Assembly (NCBI GenBank): GCA_903877645.1
Contig: CAIRES010000010.1
Location: 1-34,158, forward strand
Length of the DNA stretch: 34,158 bases
Direction of reading: 5' to 3'
Source of the DNA: an uncultured Bacteroidota bacterium
Lineage (GTDB): Bacteria > Bacteroidota > Bacteroidia > Chitinophagales > Chitinophagaceae
The stretch's first letter is position 1. Each line of letters begins with the position of its first letter. A program made the translations under genes and the position numbers. Shown in pieces: positions 1 through 11,400 of the stretch. The notes beneath the pieces are model-generated. The model was given only the letters and a program-made list of their open reading frames with translations. It was not told the origin of the DNA and made no database searches.

Positions 1-49
1 TATCAACAATTCCACTTTGCTGAAATTGAGCTTCATGCTCACTATGAGA

Positions 50-108
50 ATTCCCCCTTTAGGCGTGGGTTATGTGCGTTGGCGAAGGGGGTAGGGGGAT
101 GTTTTTTT
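50..108 (+). repeat. C/G-tract hairpin repeat with T-run (terminator-like)
   Basis: A C-rich arm at 52-59 can pair with either of two G-rich arms (85-91 or 93-99), and seven T residues follow at 102-108. The T-run gives it the form of a plus-strand factor-independent terminator. The C5-T3 / G5 composition also resembles the short G/C-tract repeats scattered between genes in many Bacteroidota. No plus-strand gene ends here inside the window, so a terminator role cannot be tied to a gene. Confidence 0.4.
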
Positions 109-299
109 AATAATATTGATAACGTTTCATTATCAAATAAGGCACACATACTATAGCTGTATTGGTGATATGCCGTTAATTCATCAACCTGTATAATATT
201 GCCGGGCCTGTTCATGGTAAGCTATTTGTAGAGCAATAGGCGATCCGAATAACCGCTATGAAAGCATCTGTGGTATTTCAAAAATGCTGTCATTTTTAA

Positions 300-336
300 T
301 GCGGTACAATAATTGAACATCAGGTATTGTACCGCA
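300..336 (-). terminator. Strong hairpin downstream of the giant gene, no T-run
   Basis: Arms 300-311 and 325-336 form a perfect 12-bp stem (core GCGGTACAATA) with a 13-base loop. It sits 27 bases past the stop of the minus-strand gene that ends at 363. On the minus strand the hairpin is followed by ATTAAAAATG rather than a T-run. It may therefore be an mRNA 3'-end stabiliser or an atypical terminator. Confidence 0.4.
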
Positions 337-362
337 ATTATCACCCAAGCTACGCAATAAAG

Positions 363-3300
363 TTACTGCTGCACTACCACATGAAACACCTTTGTGCCAT
401 CAGCAGTATGCACATTCACCAGGTACATACCACTCGCGATACTTTTGCCCAACTGTACTTGCTGATTCAATACACCATTGTGAGTTACAGATCTCGCTGT
501 AAACACATCCTGGCCTAGCATATCGGTGATGATGACCGTGATCTCCTGGTCGGTTGTTCCCAACGTGCCTTTGATGGTAAACGCGCCTTTATTCGGGTTA
601 GGCAAAACGGTCAGGCCGGTGCTGATACCAGTAACAGGAACTCCTGAGTTATCGAACACTAAGATGCCTACATCATTTGATGCAGCGGTGTTGCCGCCAC
701 ATGGTGCTCCGCTGGTTACGGCACACGTTATTGTATCTCCGTTGGCAGGGTTTGTATCTATGTAGGTGGCATTGGTAGCACCCGGTATGGCTAAGCCATT
801 TACCTTCCATTGGTATTCGGGTGTAGCTCCGCCGTTGGTAATAGTTGCTGTCAATGTGTCTGGTTGCCCGGCAAGTATAGCACCAACAGGATGTGCTGTG
901 ATCACCACTGTCGGAATAAGTTCAGGATCCACGGTAAGCGTCACGGTATTACTGATCACAACTGCAGGGCTTGCGCAGAGGGTGTCGCTGGTCATTCGTA
1001 GTGTGACCACATCACCATTGGCAGGTATGTAGCTGTAGGTGCCATCGGTGGCACCGGTCATTGCCGTTCCGTTTATTGCCCATTGATAAACAGGTGATGA
1101 ACCGCCGTTTATGGCAGCCGATGTAAAATGTGAGGTCACTCCTGCGCACATGGTGTCGCTGGTTGCCGACAAAATGTGAAGGCCCGGTATTACCGAAGGG
1201 ATGATCTCAATTACTGCGCTGCCCCTCATGTTGTTGGCGCAGCTGGTAGCTACGTTTGTAGCGGTTACAGTATAGGTGCCAGCCGGTGTTATCAGCCCGA
1301 AGTCAATAGAACTGCCTGTACCTGCAACCGGAACACCGGTTGCCGTGCTGCCGTTATACAACTGATAGTGAATGCCTGTAGCAGAGCCACTCATGCCAAT
1401 ATGCACACCATGGCCTGATGCACAGTACTCGCCCCCGCCGGTAACGCCCTCAATTCCGGGCAATACATTGACAATTACTACTCTTGTGGCAGCGCACGAT
1501 GCTCCGAGTGTATAGCTGATAGTTGTAGTGCCGGCAAATGATCCGCTTACTAACCCTGATGTGGCATCTATTGTGGCTATTGAAGTGTTGCTGCTCGTCC
1601 AGTTGCCGCCTGTTGCTGTGTCGCTGAGTGTGGTGGTGGCACCCGCGCATACGCTTGCTGTGCCGGTAATGGCAGAAGGTAATGCATGCACCGTCACTGT
1701 TACTATTTCGGCGCAGCCGGTAACCGGTAAGGTATAAGAAATAACTGAAGTACCCGTGGTAATGCCCGTCACTATACCGGATAAAGACCCTACAGTGGCC
1801 ACCCCTGTGGCGGTGCTGCTCCATGAGCCGCCGGTGGATGTGTCGGTAAGCGTGGAGGTGAGCCCGGTGCATAACCTTGGGTTGCCCGAGATCTCCGATG
1901 GCAATGGATTGACGGTCAATGTAGACGTGGTAAAGCAACCATGGCTTTCTGTATAAGTCACACTGGCTGTGCCAGGTGCATACGAAAGCACAACTCCCGC
2001 AGGTGACACAGTGACCAGGGTGCTTGTCCAACTGCCACCAATAAGCGAATCGGACAAAGGTAGGGTAGATCCCCACGCGCAGATGCTGCTGCCCCCGATA
2101 ATAACGGGTACGTGAATGATACCTACCGGGTAAAGGGAATAGCAGCTATTAGTTCCTGTGTACCTGATGTTCACCGTGCCGCCGGATATTCCGCTCACCA
2201 GTCCTGATGTACCAACAGTGGCCAAGTGGGTATCGCTGCTGCTCCATGTGCCACCTGTCGCCGCATCTCTTAATATCGTCGTTGCCCCCTGGCAAATAAA
2301 GTCATCACCTGTGATCGAAGGAGGGGAAGGGTTCACAGTGGCAGGCATGGTTACGGTACAGCCTGTGCCCAACGAATAGGTAACTGTGAATATGCCGGGG
2401 ATGATGCCGGTTACTGCGCCTGAGGAGGTACCTATGGTAGCTATGATAGGGTTGCTGCTGCTCCATACCCCGCCACCGGCATCGGTGAGTGTATCTGCAA
2501 TGCCCACGCACAAATGGTTGTGGCCGGTGATGGCTGCCGGTTGTGATGTTACGGTTACGGTAGTAGTTGTCGGGCAGCCACTTACTGAGTAGCTGATCGT
2601 TGCGCTGCCCAGGCCGATGCCCGTGATCAGGCCGGTCGCAGAGCCAACTGTAATAATTCCTGTACCATCGGGGCTGCTCCATATTCCTCCCGGGGAAGGG
2701 TCGCTAAGTACTGTGCCTGCGGTAATACACATAGTTCTGAGCCCGGCTATTAAAGCGGGCCGGGCATTCACGTGTATATCTGTGTTTGTACTGCATCCTG
2801 TGGGCAGGGTATAGGTAATGACCACAGTTCCTGTTGAGCTGCCTGTCACTACTCCTGTTGAGGAACCTACAGTGGATATGGTGCCGGAGGTACTCCAGGT
2901 GCCGCCTGTGCTATCGTCAGTGAGCGTGGTGGTGAGCCCCAGGCACACAACGGGAATGCCGGTTATAGAGGCAGGCAACGGGTTTACAGTTATTGTTGAG
3001 GTAGTCACACAGCCGGTGGTAGTAATATACCTGATCGTGGTAGTGCCTCTTGTAATGCCCGTGGTGATGCCTGTTGCGGGCCCAATTGCAGCAGTGCCAA
3101 CATTATCGCTTATCCAGGTACCACCGGTTGTAGCATCATGCAATGTTATGTCTGTACCGACACATACACTCAAATCGCCGGTTATAGATGGCGGCGGAGG
3201 GTCAACGGTTACAGTGGTATTTACAGCGCAGCCGGTACCTAATGAATAAGTAATGTATGCTGTGCCGTAATGTACGCCAGTTATTTCACCTGTGCTGGTG

Positions 3301-6300
3301 TCTATTGTTACATTGCCGCTGCCGGTACTCCATATACCGCCACCGGTAGAATCTGCAAGGTCAGTAATGGCATCAGTACAAATGTGTATAGTACCTGTTA
3401 TTTCCGCAGGCGATGTATGTACAGTCACTGTGGTTATTGCCCAGCAACCCGGCGCAGTTGTATAGCTTACTGTTGCGGTACCCACAGATCTGCCACTAAC
3501 GACACCGGCACCGGTTACAGTGCCTACAGTTGTCGGGAATATTGTCCATGTGCCGCCGGTTGCAGCATTACTTAGAGTAGTTGATCCGCTCACGCATAAA
3601 CCTGTTGCCCCGGTTATTGCCCCGATAGCGTTCACTGTTATTGTGCGGTTTACTGAGCAACTTCCAATAGCGTATGTAATCGTTGCTGTGCCTGCATTAA
3701 TGCCGGTTATGGTGCCTGTGGTGCCGTCTATGGTTACGTTGGTACTTGCGGTTGTCCATGTGCCGCCTGTTACAGCATCGGTAGCTGTGATCGTAGCTCC
3801 CTGGCAAACAATTGCCGGACCGCCAATTGCGGCGGGCGTTTCATTCACCGTGACGGTGTCACTGGCAAAGCATCCTCCTGCTGTATAATCAATTATGGCT
3901 GTTCCGGCAGCCACGCCACTTACAAGGCCGATACCTGTTACTGTGGCTACTGCCGAGGGGAAACTGCTCCACGATCCGCCTGTAGATGTTTCTGTAAGCG
4001 TTGAAGAGCCATGTACACACAAGGTTGCTATCCCGGTTATTCCTGCAGGCGATGTTAAAATGCTCTCTGTTCTTGTGACAGTGCAGCCTGTGCCAAGTGA
4101 ATAAGTAATGATCGCTGATCCTGCTGTGATGCCCGTCACGATACCACTCAATGACCCGACTGATATAGTAGTGGCCGTGCTGCTCCATACGCCACCACCA
4201 GCGGTATCGGTTAGCGATACTGAGGTGCCTGTACATACTGTGCCCGGCCCTGTGATAACCGTAGGCGACAGGCTCACTGTTATTGTAGTGATAGCAGGGC
4301 AGCCTGTTGGCGCTGTAAATGTAATGGCGCTTGTGCCTGTGGTAACCCCTGTAACTGTACCTGTACCGGATCCGATTGTTGCTATTCCTGGGCTGCCGCT
4401 GATCCATGTACCACTTCCTGTTTCGGTAAGGGTGATGTGTGCGCCCACACATAATGCTGATGGGCCACCTATTGTTCCGGGGCTTGGATTTACCGTCACC
4501 GTTGCAGTGCGATAGCAACCGGTGGCGGGCAGTGAATAAGAAACTGAGGCAGTTCCTCCACTTATTCCGGTTACGATGCCAGTGCTGCCGATAGTAATAA
4601 GGGATGATGTGGTATTCCACGATCCCGGTGTAGTGCCGTCGCTGAGCGTAATATTGCCGCCGGCACAAATAGTGCCTGTTCCGCTTATGGAAAGGGGAAG
4701 GGGATTTACTGTTACCGTAGCTGTAGCTATGCAGCCTGTCCCGATCGAATAAGTAATTATTGTTGTTCCGGCACTTATCCCCGTTACTATACCTGTAGTG
4801 CTACCTACGGTAGCAGTGCTTGTACTGCTGCTCCAGGTACCTGTTCCGGCATCAGTGAGTGCGGTAGTCGCGTCTATACACACAGTTGGTGTGCCGCTGA
4901 TAGTGCCTGCGGTGGTACTTACCGTCACCGTTTTAGTGGTGTAGCAACCTGATATAGGTAAGGTATAAGTAATGGTACTTAGGCCTGCGCCCACGCCGGT
5001 CACTATGCCGCTGGTGCTGCCTATTGTTACCGTGCTGCTGCTCCTGCTCCATGTGCCACTGCCCGCATCTGTGAGTGTGATGCTTTGTGCTATACACAAT
5101 GTGGATGGGCCGCTTATTGATGAAGGGGTTGCAGTGACAGATAATATTTTAGTCGCAGTGCATCCGGTAGGTAGTGTGTAGGTGATCATGCCGGTACCCA
5201 GTGCGAAACCTGTTACGCCACCCGTAATGCTGCCTATTGTTAATGCGGTACTACCTGTTGACCAGGTGCCACCACTACCATCAGTTTCAGTTACTGCCGA
5301 ACCCAGGCATACATAGTCGGGGCCACTTATTGCAGGCGGAACCGGATTGACCGTTACCACCGCTAAAGCGGCACAGCCTGTGCTGTTGGTATACGCGATC
5401 GTGGCAGTGCCTGCTGCAACGCCTGTTACAAGCCCAGCAGGGCTTATCGTGGCTGTGGTGGCAGGTGTGCTGCTCCATATACCACCGGCCGAGGCATCAG
5501 CGAGCAAGGCTGTGCTTCCCCGGCATATCTTTAATGTACCGCTGATTGCGGCCGGTTGGGCAACCACTGTGATCAATTGGGTCGCAAAACACCCCCCGGG
5601 CATCACGTAACTGATAGTGGCACTCCCGGCTGCAACTCCGGTTACCGCACCCGTTGTGGGGTTCACAGTCGCTTTGGAAACATCACTGCTCCGCCACACG
5701 CCGCCACTCGTACCATCATAGACCGTCATGAAAGCGCCAACGCATACACTCGTCGAACCGTATATGGCTCCCGGCGATGTATTGACCGTGACCGCGGTTG
5801 TTGCAAAGCAGCCCGATGGAAGTGAATAGGTGATCACGGCAATGCCACTTAACAGTCCGGTTACAAGTCCGGTGCTTACATTTATATAGGCTACCGAATA
5901 ATCACTGCTGCCCCACAGTCCGCCGGGTATTGCATCGCGGAGTGAAGAAGTGCTACCCGTGCAGATATTTGTCGTTCCGGTGATCGCTGACGGCGAAGGG
6001 CTTACTGTCACTATTACTGATATACTACAGCCTGTAGGTAATGTATAGACAACAGTTCCTGTTCCGGTAGCGATCCCCGTTACCACCCCGGTTGCACTTC
6101 CTACAGAAAGAATACCGCTGCTGCCACTTGTGCTCCATGTACCACCGGCATCAAATAATGTGGTTGTTGCCCCTGTGCATACGGAGAAAGTGCCAAGAAT
6201 GCTATATGGTGTGGGATTGATGGTGAGCAGTGTCGCAGTATAACAGCCCGTACCCATCATATAAGTGATGGAGCTGATGCCTGCAGATACGCCCGTAACT

Positions 6301-8240
6301 ACGCCCGTTCCGGAGCCGATAAATGCATATCCGCTGCCACTGCTCCAGGTACCTCCCGTTGTAGCGTCACTCAATGTTGTGAGATAGCCCGAGCAAACAG
6401 AACCAGAGCCGGTAATGAGGGCTGGAGTCAGGTTGATCGTCATGCCTGTAGTGACACTACAACCTACGGCCGAAGTATAGGTTACTATTAATGCTCCCGT
6501 TGCTATACCTGTTACCACACCTGTTATAGGGTTGATAGTTCCGGTAGTTGATGGTGCAGAAGTCCACGCCCCCCCGGTAGTAGCATCGCTCAATGTTGTT
6601 GTATTACTTGTGCAAACAGATGTGCTGCCGGTTATAGCCGAAGGAGATGGGTTCACGCTCACTACTTTTGTAGCGCTGCATCCGCCAATAGTATAAGTGA
6701 CGGTATCTATGCCCGGCAAAACACCGGTAACGACACCTCCTGAGGTTACAGTAGCAATTGATGGGGTACTTGATAACCATACACCACCTGTCGTGGCATC
6801 AGTTAATGCCGTTGTGCCGCCTACACATACCCTGGGTGTGCCGGCTATAGCTACAGGGGATGAATTGACTGTAACCACAGCAGAAGTTGCACAGCCACTC
6901 CCCAGTGAATAAGAGATAACAGACGTGCCGGTGGCTACACCGGTAGTTATGCCGCTTGATGAACCGATGGTAGCTATCGTTGGTGATATGCTGCTCCATA
7001 TACCGCCGGCTGCATCGTTGCTTAATGTCGAATTAGATCCTACACAAATATGCTCTACACCTGAGATGGCAGTAAGCGAGTCTAGTATGGTCATTTGGGC
7101 GCTGTCAACGAATGTAGATGTGCCGCCACAGGTAAGTGAAGAAACGATAGATATTTTTATTGTTTTTGGCCCCGTAGGAGTTACCGACAACGGGTAAATG
7201 TATAACGTATCTGTAGAATCATGCGCACCGATAATGATGCTGTCTGCAATACTGCTATAGTCATATCCGTTGGTCGCGGTACCTCCTATAGATATATGGA
7301 TGACCGACGAATCTGCCGGTGCGCCATGTCTTGAAAAAACAAACTTGCCGGGTAAGCAGCCTCGTACACAAAATTGTGATGAATAGCCTGTATCCAGTGG
7401 GTTGAGTCCTACCGGGGAAATATGTGTATTCACAGAGGTAAGGCTACCTGCTTCCAGGAATACGCCCGAATCTAAGATATGGTCACTCGCATCGGCGATG
7501 CCTAACTTCAAATGGTAGGTATCGCAGGGGGTCACAGAGGCGACAGCAGTTAGCATTGTGGTCATGCCATCATAAACGATCGTTGTACTGGAGGTATTAT
7601 TTACATAATAGGTGCAAAACGGAGAGCCTGCGCCTATCGAAGTACACAGGGGTATTGTACCTGTTCTGCAGTTAATACTATTGATACACACGGGGATCGA
7701 TGTACCGGGTACCACCGCAATGTTGGTGGGAGAGCTATAGCCCGGACCCGATATGAAAAAACCAAAGACATCATTATACCCAGTACAGGTACAACACGAA
7801 TATTCTTCAGATGCAAAAGTATAATTGAATTTTACGGTATCGCCGGTGGGTTTGAAATCAAACTCAAGCACACAGGCATCATAAGTTGGATTGCCACACA
7901 ATGTAGTCAATTGTGCATCGCCACCGGTGCCGTTGTTCGTATTGGCCCCATGAGAAGCAGCGGTATTCGCCCCGTAGGTAGTACCCACAGTATTGGCCTG
8001 GCCATTAGTAAGTATGATCCCGCTATCAAATGCGAGTGAAGAGGTGCCGGAGAATGTACCATTGGCATTGCTGGGGCAGGTGAGCGTCGCAGATATTATG
8101 GTCACCCCGGTACCTACAAGCTTATTGGCAAGTGTTAGTGCCGTTGCCCCTGAAGTTACAGCTATCTGCCCACTTGATCTTTGAGGTAGTAAAGATGCAG
8201 TGATCAGTAAAATGCAGATAAACAAGGTAATTTTTCTCAT
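363..8240 (-). CDS. Giant T9SS-secreted protein: choice-of-anchor L head, 26 Ig-like units
   Basis: A 2625-residue protein starting at ATG, with signal peptide MRKITLFICILLITASLLPQ. Residues about 25-270 match the choice-of-anchor L family (DACVLEFDF, TFASEEY, NDVFGFFISGPG). They are followed by a Calx-beta-like stretch to about 385 (GTATNGYDYSSIADS). Residues about 388-2257 are 26 units of roughly 72 residues resembling BIG_2 domains, each with W(S/T)S, TG(I/V)VTG and an early and a late cysteine. Next come a separate Cys-containing domain (about 2265-2350), two YQW Ig-like modules and a type A sorting domain (LPNPNKGAFTI, ASGMYLVNV). By family knowledge the product crosses the outer membrane through T9SS and is displayed or released as an adhesin-like surface protein. 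The ligand is unknown. It lies 230 bases downstream of its paralogue and is rich in Thr, Ser and Gly. Confidence 0.9.
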   Translation of the reverse strand: MRKITLFICILLITASLLPQRSSGQIAVTSGATALTLANKLVGTGVTIISATLTCPSNANGTFSGTSSLAFDSGIILTNGQANTVGTTYGANTAASHGANTNNGTGGDAQLTTLCGNPTYDACVLEFDFKPTGDTVKFNYTFASEEYSCCTCTGYNDVFGFFISGPGYSSPTNIAVVPGTSIPVCINSINCRTGTIPLCTSIGAGSPFCTYYVNNTSSTTIVYDGMTTMLTAVASVTPCDTYHLKLGIADASDHILDSGVFLEAGSLTSVNTHISPVGLNPLDTGYSSQFCVRGCLPGKFVFSRHGAPADSSVIHISIGGTATNGYDYSSIADSIIIGAHDSTDTLYIYPLSVTPTGPKTIKISIVSSLTCGGTSTFVDSAQMTILDSLTAISGVEHICVGSNSTLSNDAAGGIWSSISPTIATIGSSSGITTGVATGTSVISYSLGSGCATSAVVTVNSSPVAIAGTPRVCVGGTTALTDATTGGVWLSSTPSIATVTSGGVVTGVLPGIDTVTYTIGGCSATKVVSVNPSPSAITGSTSVCTSNTTTLSDATTGGAWTSAPSTTGTINPITGVVTGIATGALIVTYTSAVGCSVTTGMTINLTPALITGSGSVCSGYLTTLSDATTGGTWSSGSGYAFIGSGTGVVTGVSAGISSITYMMGTGCYTATLLTINPTPYSILGTFSVCTGATTTLFDAGGTWSTSGSSGILSVGSATGVVTGIATGTGTVVYTLPTGCSISVIVTVSPSPSAITGTTNICTGSTSSLRDAIPGGLWGSSDYSVAYINVSTGLVTGLLSGIAVITYSLPSGCFATTAVTVNTSPGAIYGSTSVCVGAFMTVYDGTSGGVWRSSDVSKATVNPTTGAVTGVAAGSATISYVMPGGCFATQLITVVAQPAAISGTLKICRGSTALLADASAGGIWSSTPATTATISPAGLVTGVAAGTATIAYTNSTGCAALAVVTVNPVPPAISGPDYVCLGSAVTETDGSGGTWSTGSTALTIGSITGGVTGFALGTGMITYTLPTGCTATKILSVTATPSSISGPSTLCIAQSITLTDAGSGTWSRSSSTVTIGSTSGIVTGVGAGLSTITYTLPISGCYTTKTVTVSTTAGTISGTPTVCIDATTALTDAGTGTWSSSTSTATVGSTTGIVTGISAGTTIITYSIGTGCIATATVTVNPLPLSISGTGTICAGGNITLSDGTTPGSWNTTSSLITIGSTGIVTGISGGTASVSYSLPATGCYRTATVTVNPSPGTIGGPSALCVGAHITLTETGSGTWISGSPGIATIGSGTGTVTGVTTGTSAITFTAPTGCPAITTITVSLSPTVITGPGTVCTGTSVSLTDTAGGGVWSSTATTISVGSLSGIVTGITAGSAIITYSLGTGCTVTRTESILTSPAGITGIATLCVHGSSTLTETSTGGSWSSFPSAVATVTGIGLVSGVAAGTAIIDYTAGGCFASDTVTVNETPAAIGGPAIVCQGATITATDAVTGGTWTTASTNVTIDGTTGTITGINAGTATITYAIGSCSVNRTITVNAIGAITGATGLCVSGSTTLSNAATGGTWTIFPTTVGTVTGAGVVSGRSVGTATVSYTTAPGCWAITTVTVHTSPAEITGTIHICTDAITDLADSTGGGIWSTGSGNVTIDTSTGEITGVHYGTAYITYSLGTGCAVNTTVTVDPPPPSITGDLSVCVGTDITLHDATTGGTWISDNVGTAAIGPATGITTGITRGTTTIRYITTTGCVTTSTITVNPLPASITGIPVVCLGLTTTLTDDSTGGTWSTSGTISTVGSSTGVVTGSSTGTVVITYTLPTGCSTNTDIHVNARPALIAGLRTMCITAGTVLSDPSPGGIWSSPDGTGIITVGSATGLITGIGLGSATISYSVSGCPTTTTVTVTSQPAAITGHNHLCVGIADTLTDAGGGVWSSSNPIIATIGTSSGAVTGIIPGIFTVTYSLGTGCTVTMPATVNPSPPSITGDDFICQGATTILRDAATGGTWSSSDTHLATVGTSGLVSGISGGTVNIRYTGTNSCYSLYPVGIIHVPVIIGGSSICAWGSTLPLSDSLIGGSWTSTLVTVSPAGVVLSYAPGTASVTYTESHGCFTTSTLTVNPLPSEISGNPRLCTGLTSTLTDTSTGGSWSSTATGVATVGSLSGIVTGITTGTSVISYTLPVTGCAEIVTVTVHALPSAITGTASVCAGATTTLSDTATGGNWTSSNTSIATIDATSGLVSGSFAGTTTISYTLGASCAATRVVIVNVLPGIEGVTGGGEYCASGHGVHIGMSGSATGIHYQLYNGSTATGVPVAGTGSSIDFGLITPAGTYTVTATNVATSCANNMRGSAVIEIIPSVIPGLHILSATSDTMCAGVTSHFTSAAINGGSSPVYQWAINGTAMTGATDGTYSYIPANGDVVTLRMTSDTLCASPAVVISNTVTLTVDPELIPTVVITAHPVGAILAGQPDTLTATITNGGATPEYQWKVNGLAIPGATNATYIDTNPANGDTITCAVTSGAPCGGNTAASNDVGILVFDNSGVPVTGISTGLTVLPNPNKGAFTIKGTLGTTDQEITVIITDMLGQDVFTARSVTHNGVLNQQVQLGKSIASGMYLVNVHTADGTKVFHVVVQQ
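1450..7075 (-). repeat. 26-unit intragenic Ig-like repeat array
   Basis: A coding tandem array with a period near 210-216 bases. Each unit begins with a form of (A/S)I(S/T)G followed by a cysteine, then GG(T/I/V)W, a TG(I/V)(V/I)TG turn, an ITY strand, a GC cysteine and TVNP. The units are strongly diverged from each other, so the array is old rather than a recent expansion. Unit boundaries were set by eye and may be off by several residues. Confidence 0.85.
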
Positions 8241-8470
8241 TGGCCCATCTTAACTACCGTTTATCCAGTTAAAATATAGTGATACACATATTTGCGCTAT
8301 ACGGTCTTTACGAAGATAGTTCACTTTGAAGTTATTTATCTTTTTTAGTTGTTATTTTAGGTAACAAATGAAAAAAATATCACTAAATAATGATTTGATT
8401 TGGTGTATTTTTTAAAATGTAATTTATTATGCTAAAAGCCGTTACAGATGAATTTGGTATGCGGATACCA

Positions 8471-11400
8471 TTATAAAGATTTCACCAGTTTGTGTGTAAC
8501 TGTAGCTCCTGAGGCATCGGTCACTTTTACCATATAGATGCCATTCGCCAGGGTGGCGATATTGATCTGTTCCCGGTCCAGGATCACATGTGTTCTATAC
8601 ACCTCTACACCCATCATATCATAAATAATAAGTTCATGGCCTATGGCCCCGGTAATGGTCACCCGGTCATAACAAGGATTCGGCCAAATAGCAGGTTCAC
8701 CTTTATGGGCCAGGGGTTGTATTCCTTCATTATTGATCACGGTTATTCCCACTGCGTTTGAATGTCCTGTATTGCCGCCACATATTCCGCTATTCATCAC
8801 TACAAAGGAAACGGTATCTCCGTCATTATAGTTACTTGCTGTATAGGTCGCATCAGTTGCACCTGGTATGGCTACACCATCCAGCATCCATTGATAGGCA
8901 GGTGCTGTGCCGCCATTGGTTACCGCTGCCGTAAAAATTATTGTTGCACCGGTCAATATAGTGCTTCCGGGGCTGGCAATGATCGTTACTGAAGGGATCA
9001 CCTGCGGGTCTACGGTCATCGTTATGGTATCGCTCAGTACACTCGCCGGACTAACACAGGTGGCATTGCTGGTAAGCCGGGCAACGATAGCATCCCCATT
9101 CGCAGGAATATAACTGTATGTGCTGCCAGTGCCGCCCGTCACTGCCACTCCGTTCACCATCCATTGATACGCAGGGCCTGTTCCGCCATTTACTATTGCT
9201 GAAATATAGCTTGCAGCAATACCGGCACATAAGGTATCATTCGCTGTACTGATACTGATAGCCGGCGTTACATCAGGGTTTACGGTCACCGTTTTACTGG
9301 TGGCTATCGTGCCGCAATGGTTGGTAACCGTATAAGTGATCGTTGCCGTGCCAGCTCTTATCCCACTCACTATACCTGTACTACTTCCTGCGGTTGCTAT
9401 TACACCACCACCGCTCCATACGCCTCCTGCAGTAGTATCAGTAAATGTGGTACTGCTTCCTGAGCATATATTGTTGCTGCCTGTTATTGTGCCTGCTGTT
9501 GATGGCGTGGCTTGTACGGTTATGGTTATGTTTTGCGAGCAGCCATAACGGCTAGTTGTATAACTGATGGTGGCAGCGCCAGCTGCTATAGCTGTTACCA
9601 ACCCGCTGCTACTGCCTACTGTTACTGCTGCGCCACCTGCAAGGCTCCATACACCACCTGTTGATGTGTCGTAGAGAGTGGTTGTAGCGCCAATGCATAG
9701 GTTCCTGATCCCGGTTATGTCTCCGGGTAGCGGATTCACTGTTATATGAGTGATTACATAGCAACCATGGCTTTCTGTGTAAGTGATAGAGGCCGTGCCA
9801 GGCGCATAAGACAATACCGCACCCGAATCTGATATTGTTACCAAAGTGCTGGTAAAGCTGCCTCCCGGTAAGGAGTCGTACACCATCATTGTTGATCCCC
9901 ATGCACAAATATGGTCACCACCGGTAATTGCAGGCACTTGTATCACAGCGATGGGGTATACCGAAGCGCAATTTGTGGTTATAGATGTATAGCTGATGTT
10001 TACAGTACCACCGCCAATTCCGGTTATGATGCCTCCTGTACCGGCAGTCGCGAGGGTAGTGTTACCGGAACTCCATGCGCCGCCGGCTGTAATATCGTGT
10101 AAAGTAATAGTGTTGCCGGAGCATACTATGGAAGGCCCTGTAATGCTGGCAGGGGTGACGTTTACTGTTACCGGTTTGCTCACGGTACACCCCACGCCCA
10201 GCGAATAAGTGATACTTACTGCGCCGGGTATGATGCCTGTGACAGCGCCGGTGGAGGAGCCTATTGTTGCCACCGCAGGGTTACTGCTGCTCCACATACC
10301 GCCTCCCCGATCTGTGAGTGTATCTGTAATGCCTACACACAGGTGCGTATTGCCGGCTATGTTGTCAGGCAAAGAAGTTACGTTGACCGTAGTGCTGATG
10401 GAGCATCCGTCTAAGGTGTAACTGATCGTTGCCGTGCCCAATGCGATACCGGTTATTGCGCCTGTCGTTGACCCTAATGTAATGATGCCGGTGCCATCAG
10501 GGCTGCTCCAGAAACCACCCGGCGAGCTGTCGCTCAATGTAACCCCTGAGTGTAAGCACATAGCTGTAGTGCCTGATATTGCGGCAGGAAGGGCGTTTAC
10601 AAATACACTCATAGTGGTAGCACAGCCTGTGGGTAATGTATAGGTCACTACTCCGGTGCCGGCGCTTATGCCTGTGGCTGCTCCGGTGCTGCCAATGGTC
10701 AGCGGCCCGCTGCCGGTCCATGATCCTCCTGCACTCGCATCACTTAACGTTATTGTTGCGCCTGCACATACATTATGCGGGCCGGAGATTAGATCCGGTA
10801 ACGGGTTCACTGTTACTATTGCTGTAACCATACATCCATACGAAGATGTGAAGCTGATGGTGGATGTGCCTGCGCTCACGCCCGTAACTATTCCCGTTGC
10901 GCTCCCTACGATCGCCGCTCCTCCCGCTCCCACACTCCATGTTCCGCTCCCGCTCTCTGTGAGCGATAGCGATCCTCCCGGGCATACATTCATAGTGCCT
11001 GTTATAGCAGGGGGGGGTAGGTTTACCGTCACGGTTGTGCCTGCAGTGCAGCCGGTGCCAAGTGAATACACTACCGGTGCAGTACCGGCGCTCAGGCCGG
11101 TCACTATGCCGCTGATGCTACCTATGCTTGCTGCACTGCCGCTTATACTCCATGTTCCTCCGCCTGCGCTGTTGCTCAGGTTGGTGGTGCTGCCTATGCA
11201 CACATGCAGCACACCTGTTATCAATGCCGGCGATGAGTTTACTGTTACCGTATAGGTAGCAGTACAGCCGGTAGGTAAGGTATAAGTAATATGGCCGGTT
11301 CCTGCACTCACCCCGGTTATTATGCCGGTACTACCCACGCTGGTCGCACCAGTCGCAGTCCATCTGCCACCGGCCACAGCATCGCTTAAGGTGGTGGTTG

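Larger units (their letters stand above)
1..362. other. Non-coding left flank
   Basis: No convincing gene is visible in these 362 bases. The short open frame on the plus strand at 327-518 runs antisense into the end of the giant gene and has no start context or family resemblance. The stretch holds two hairpins, listed separately, and otherwise AT-rich sequence. It is probably the region downstream of the giant gene that ends at 363. Confidence 0.6.

Noticed and set aside
8455..8470. Small hairpin TGGTAT-GCGG-ATACCA just after the larger giant gene
   Set aside because: The stem is only six pairs and no T-run follows on the minus strand, which is too weak to call a terminator.
10656..11255. 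Long plus-strand open frame (199 codons) and many similar ones antisense to the giant genes
   Set aside because: They recur with the period of the Ig-like repeats and share the same Val/Pro/Thr-rich composition. They are shadows of the minus-strand arrays, with no start context or family match.
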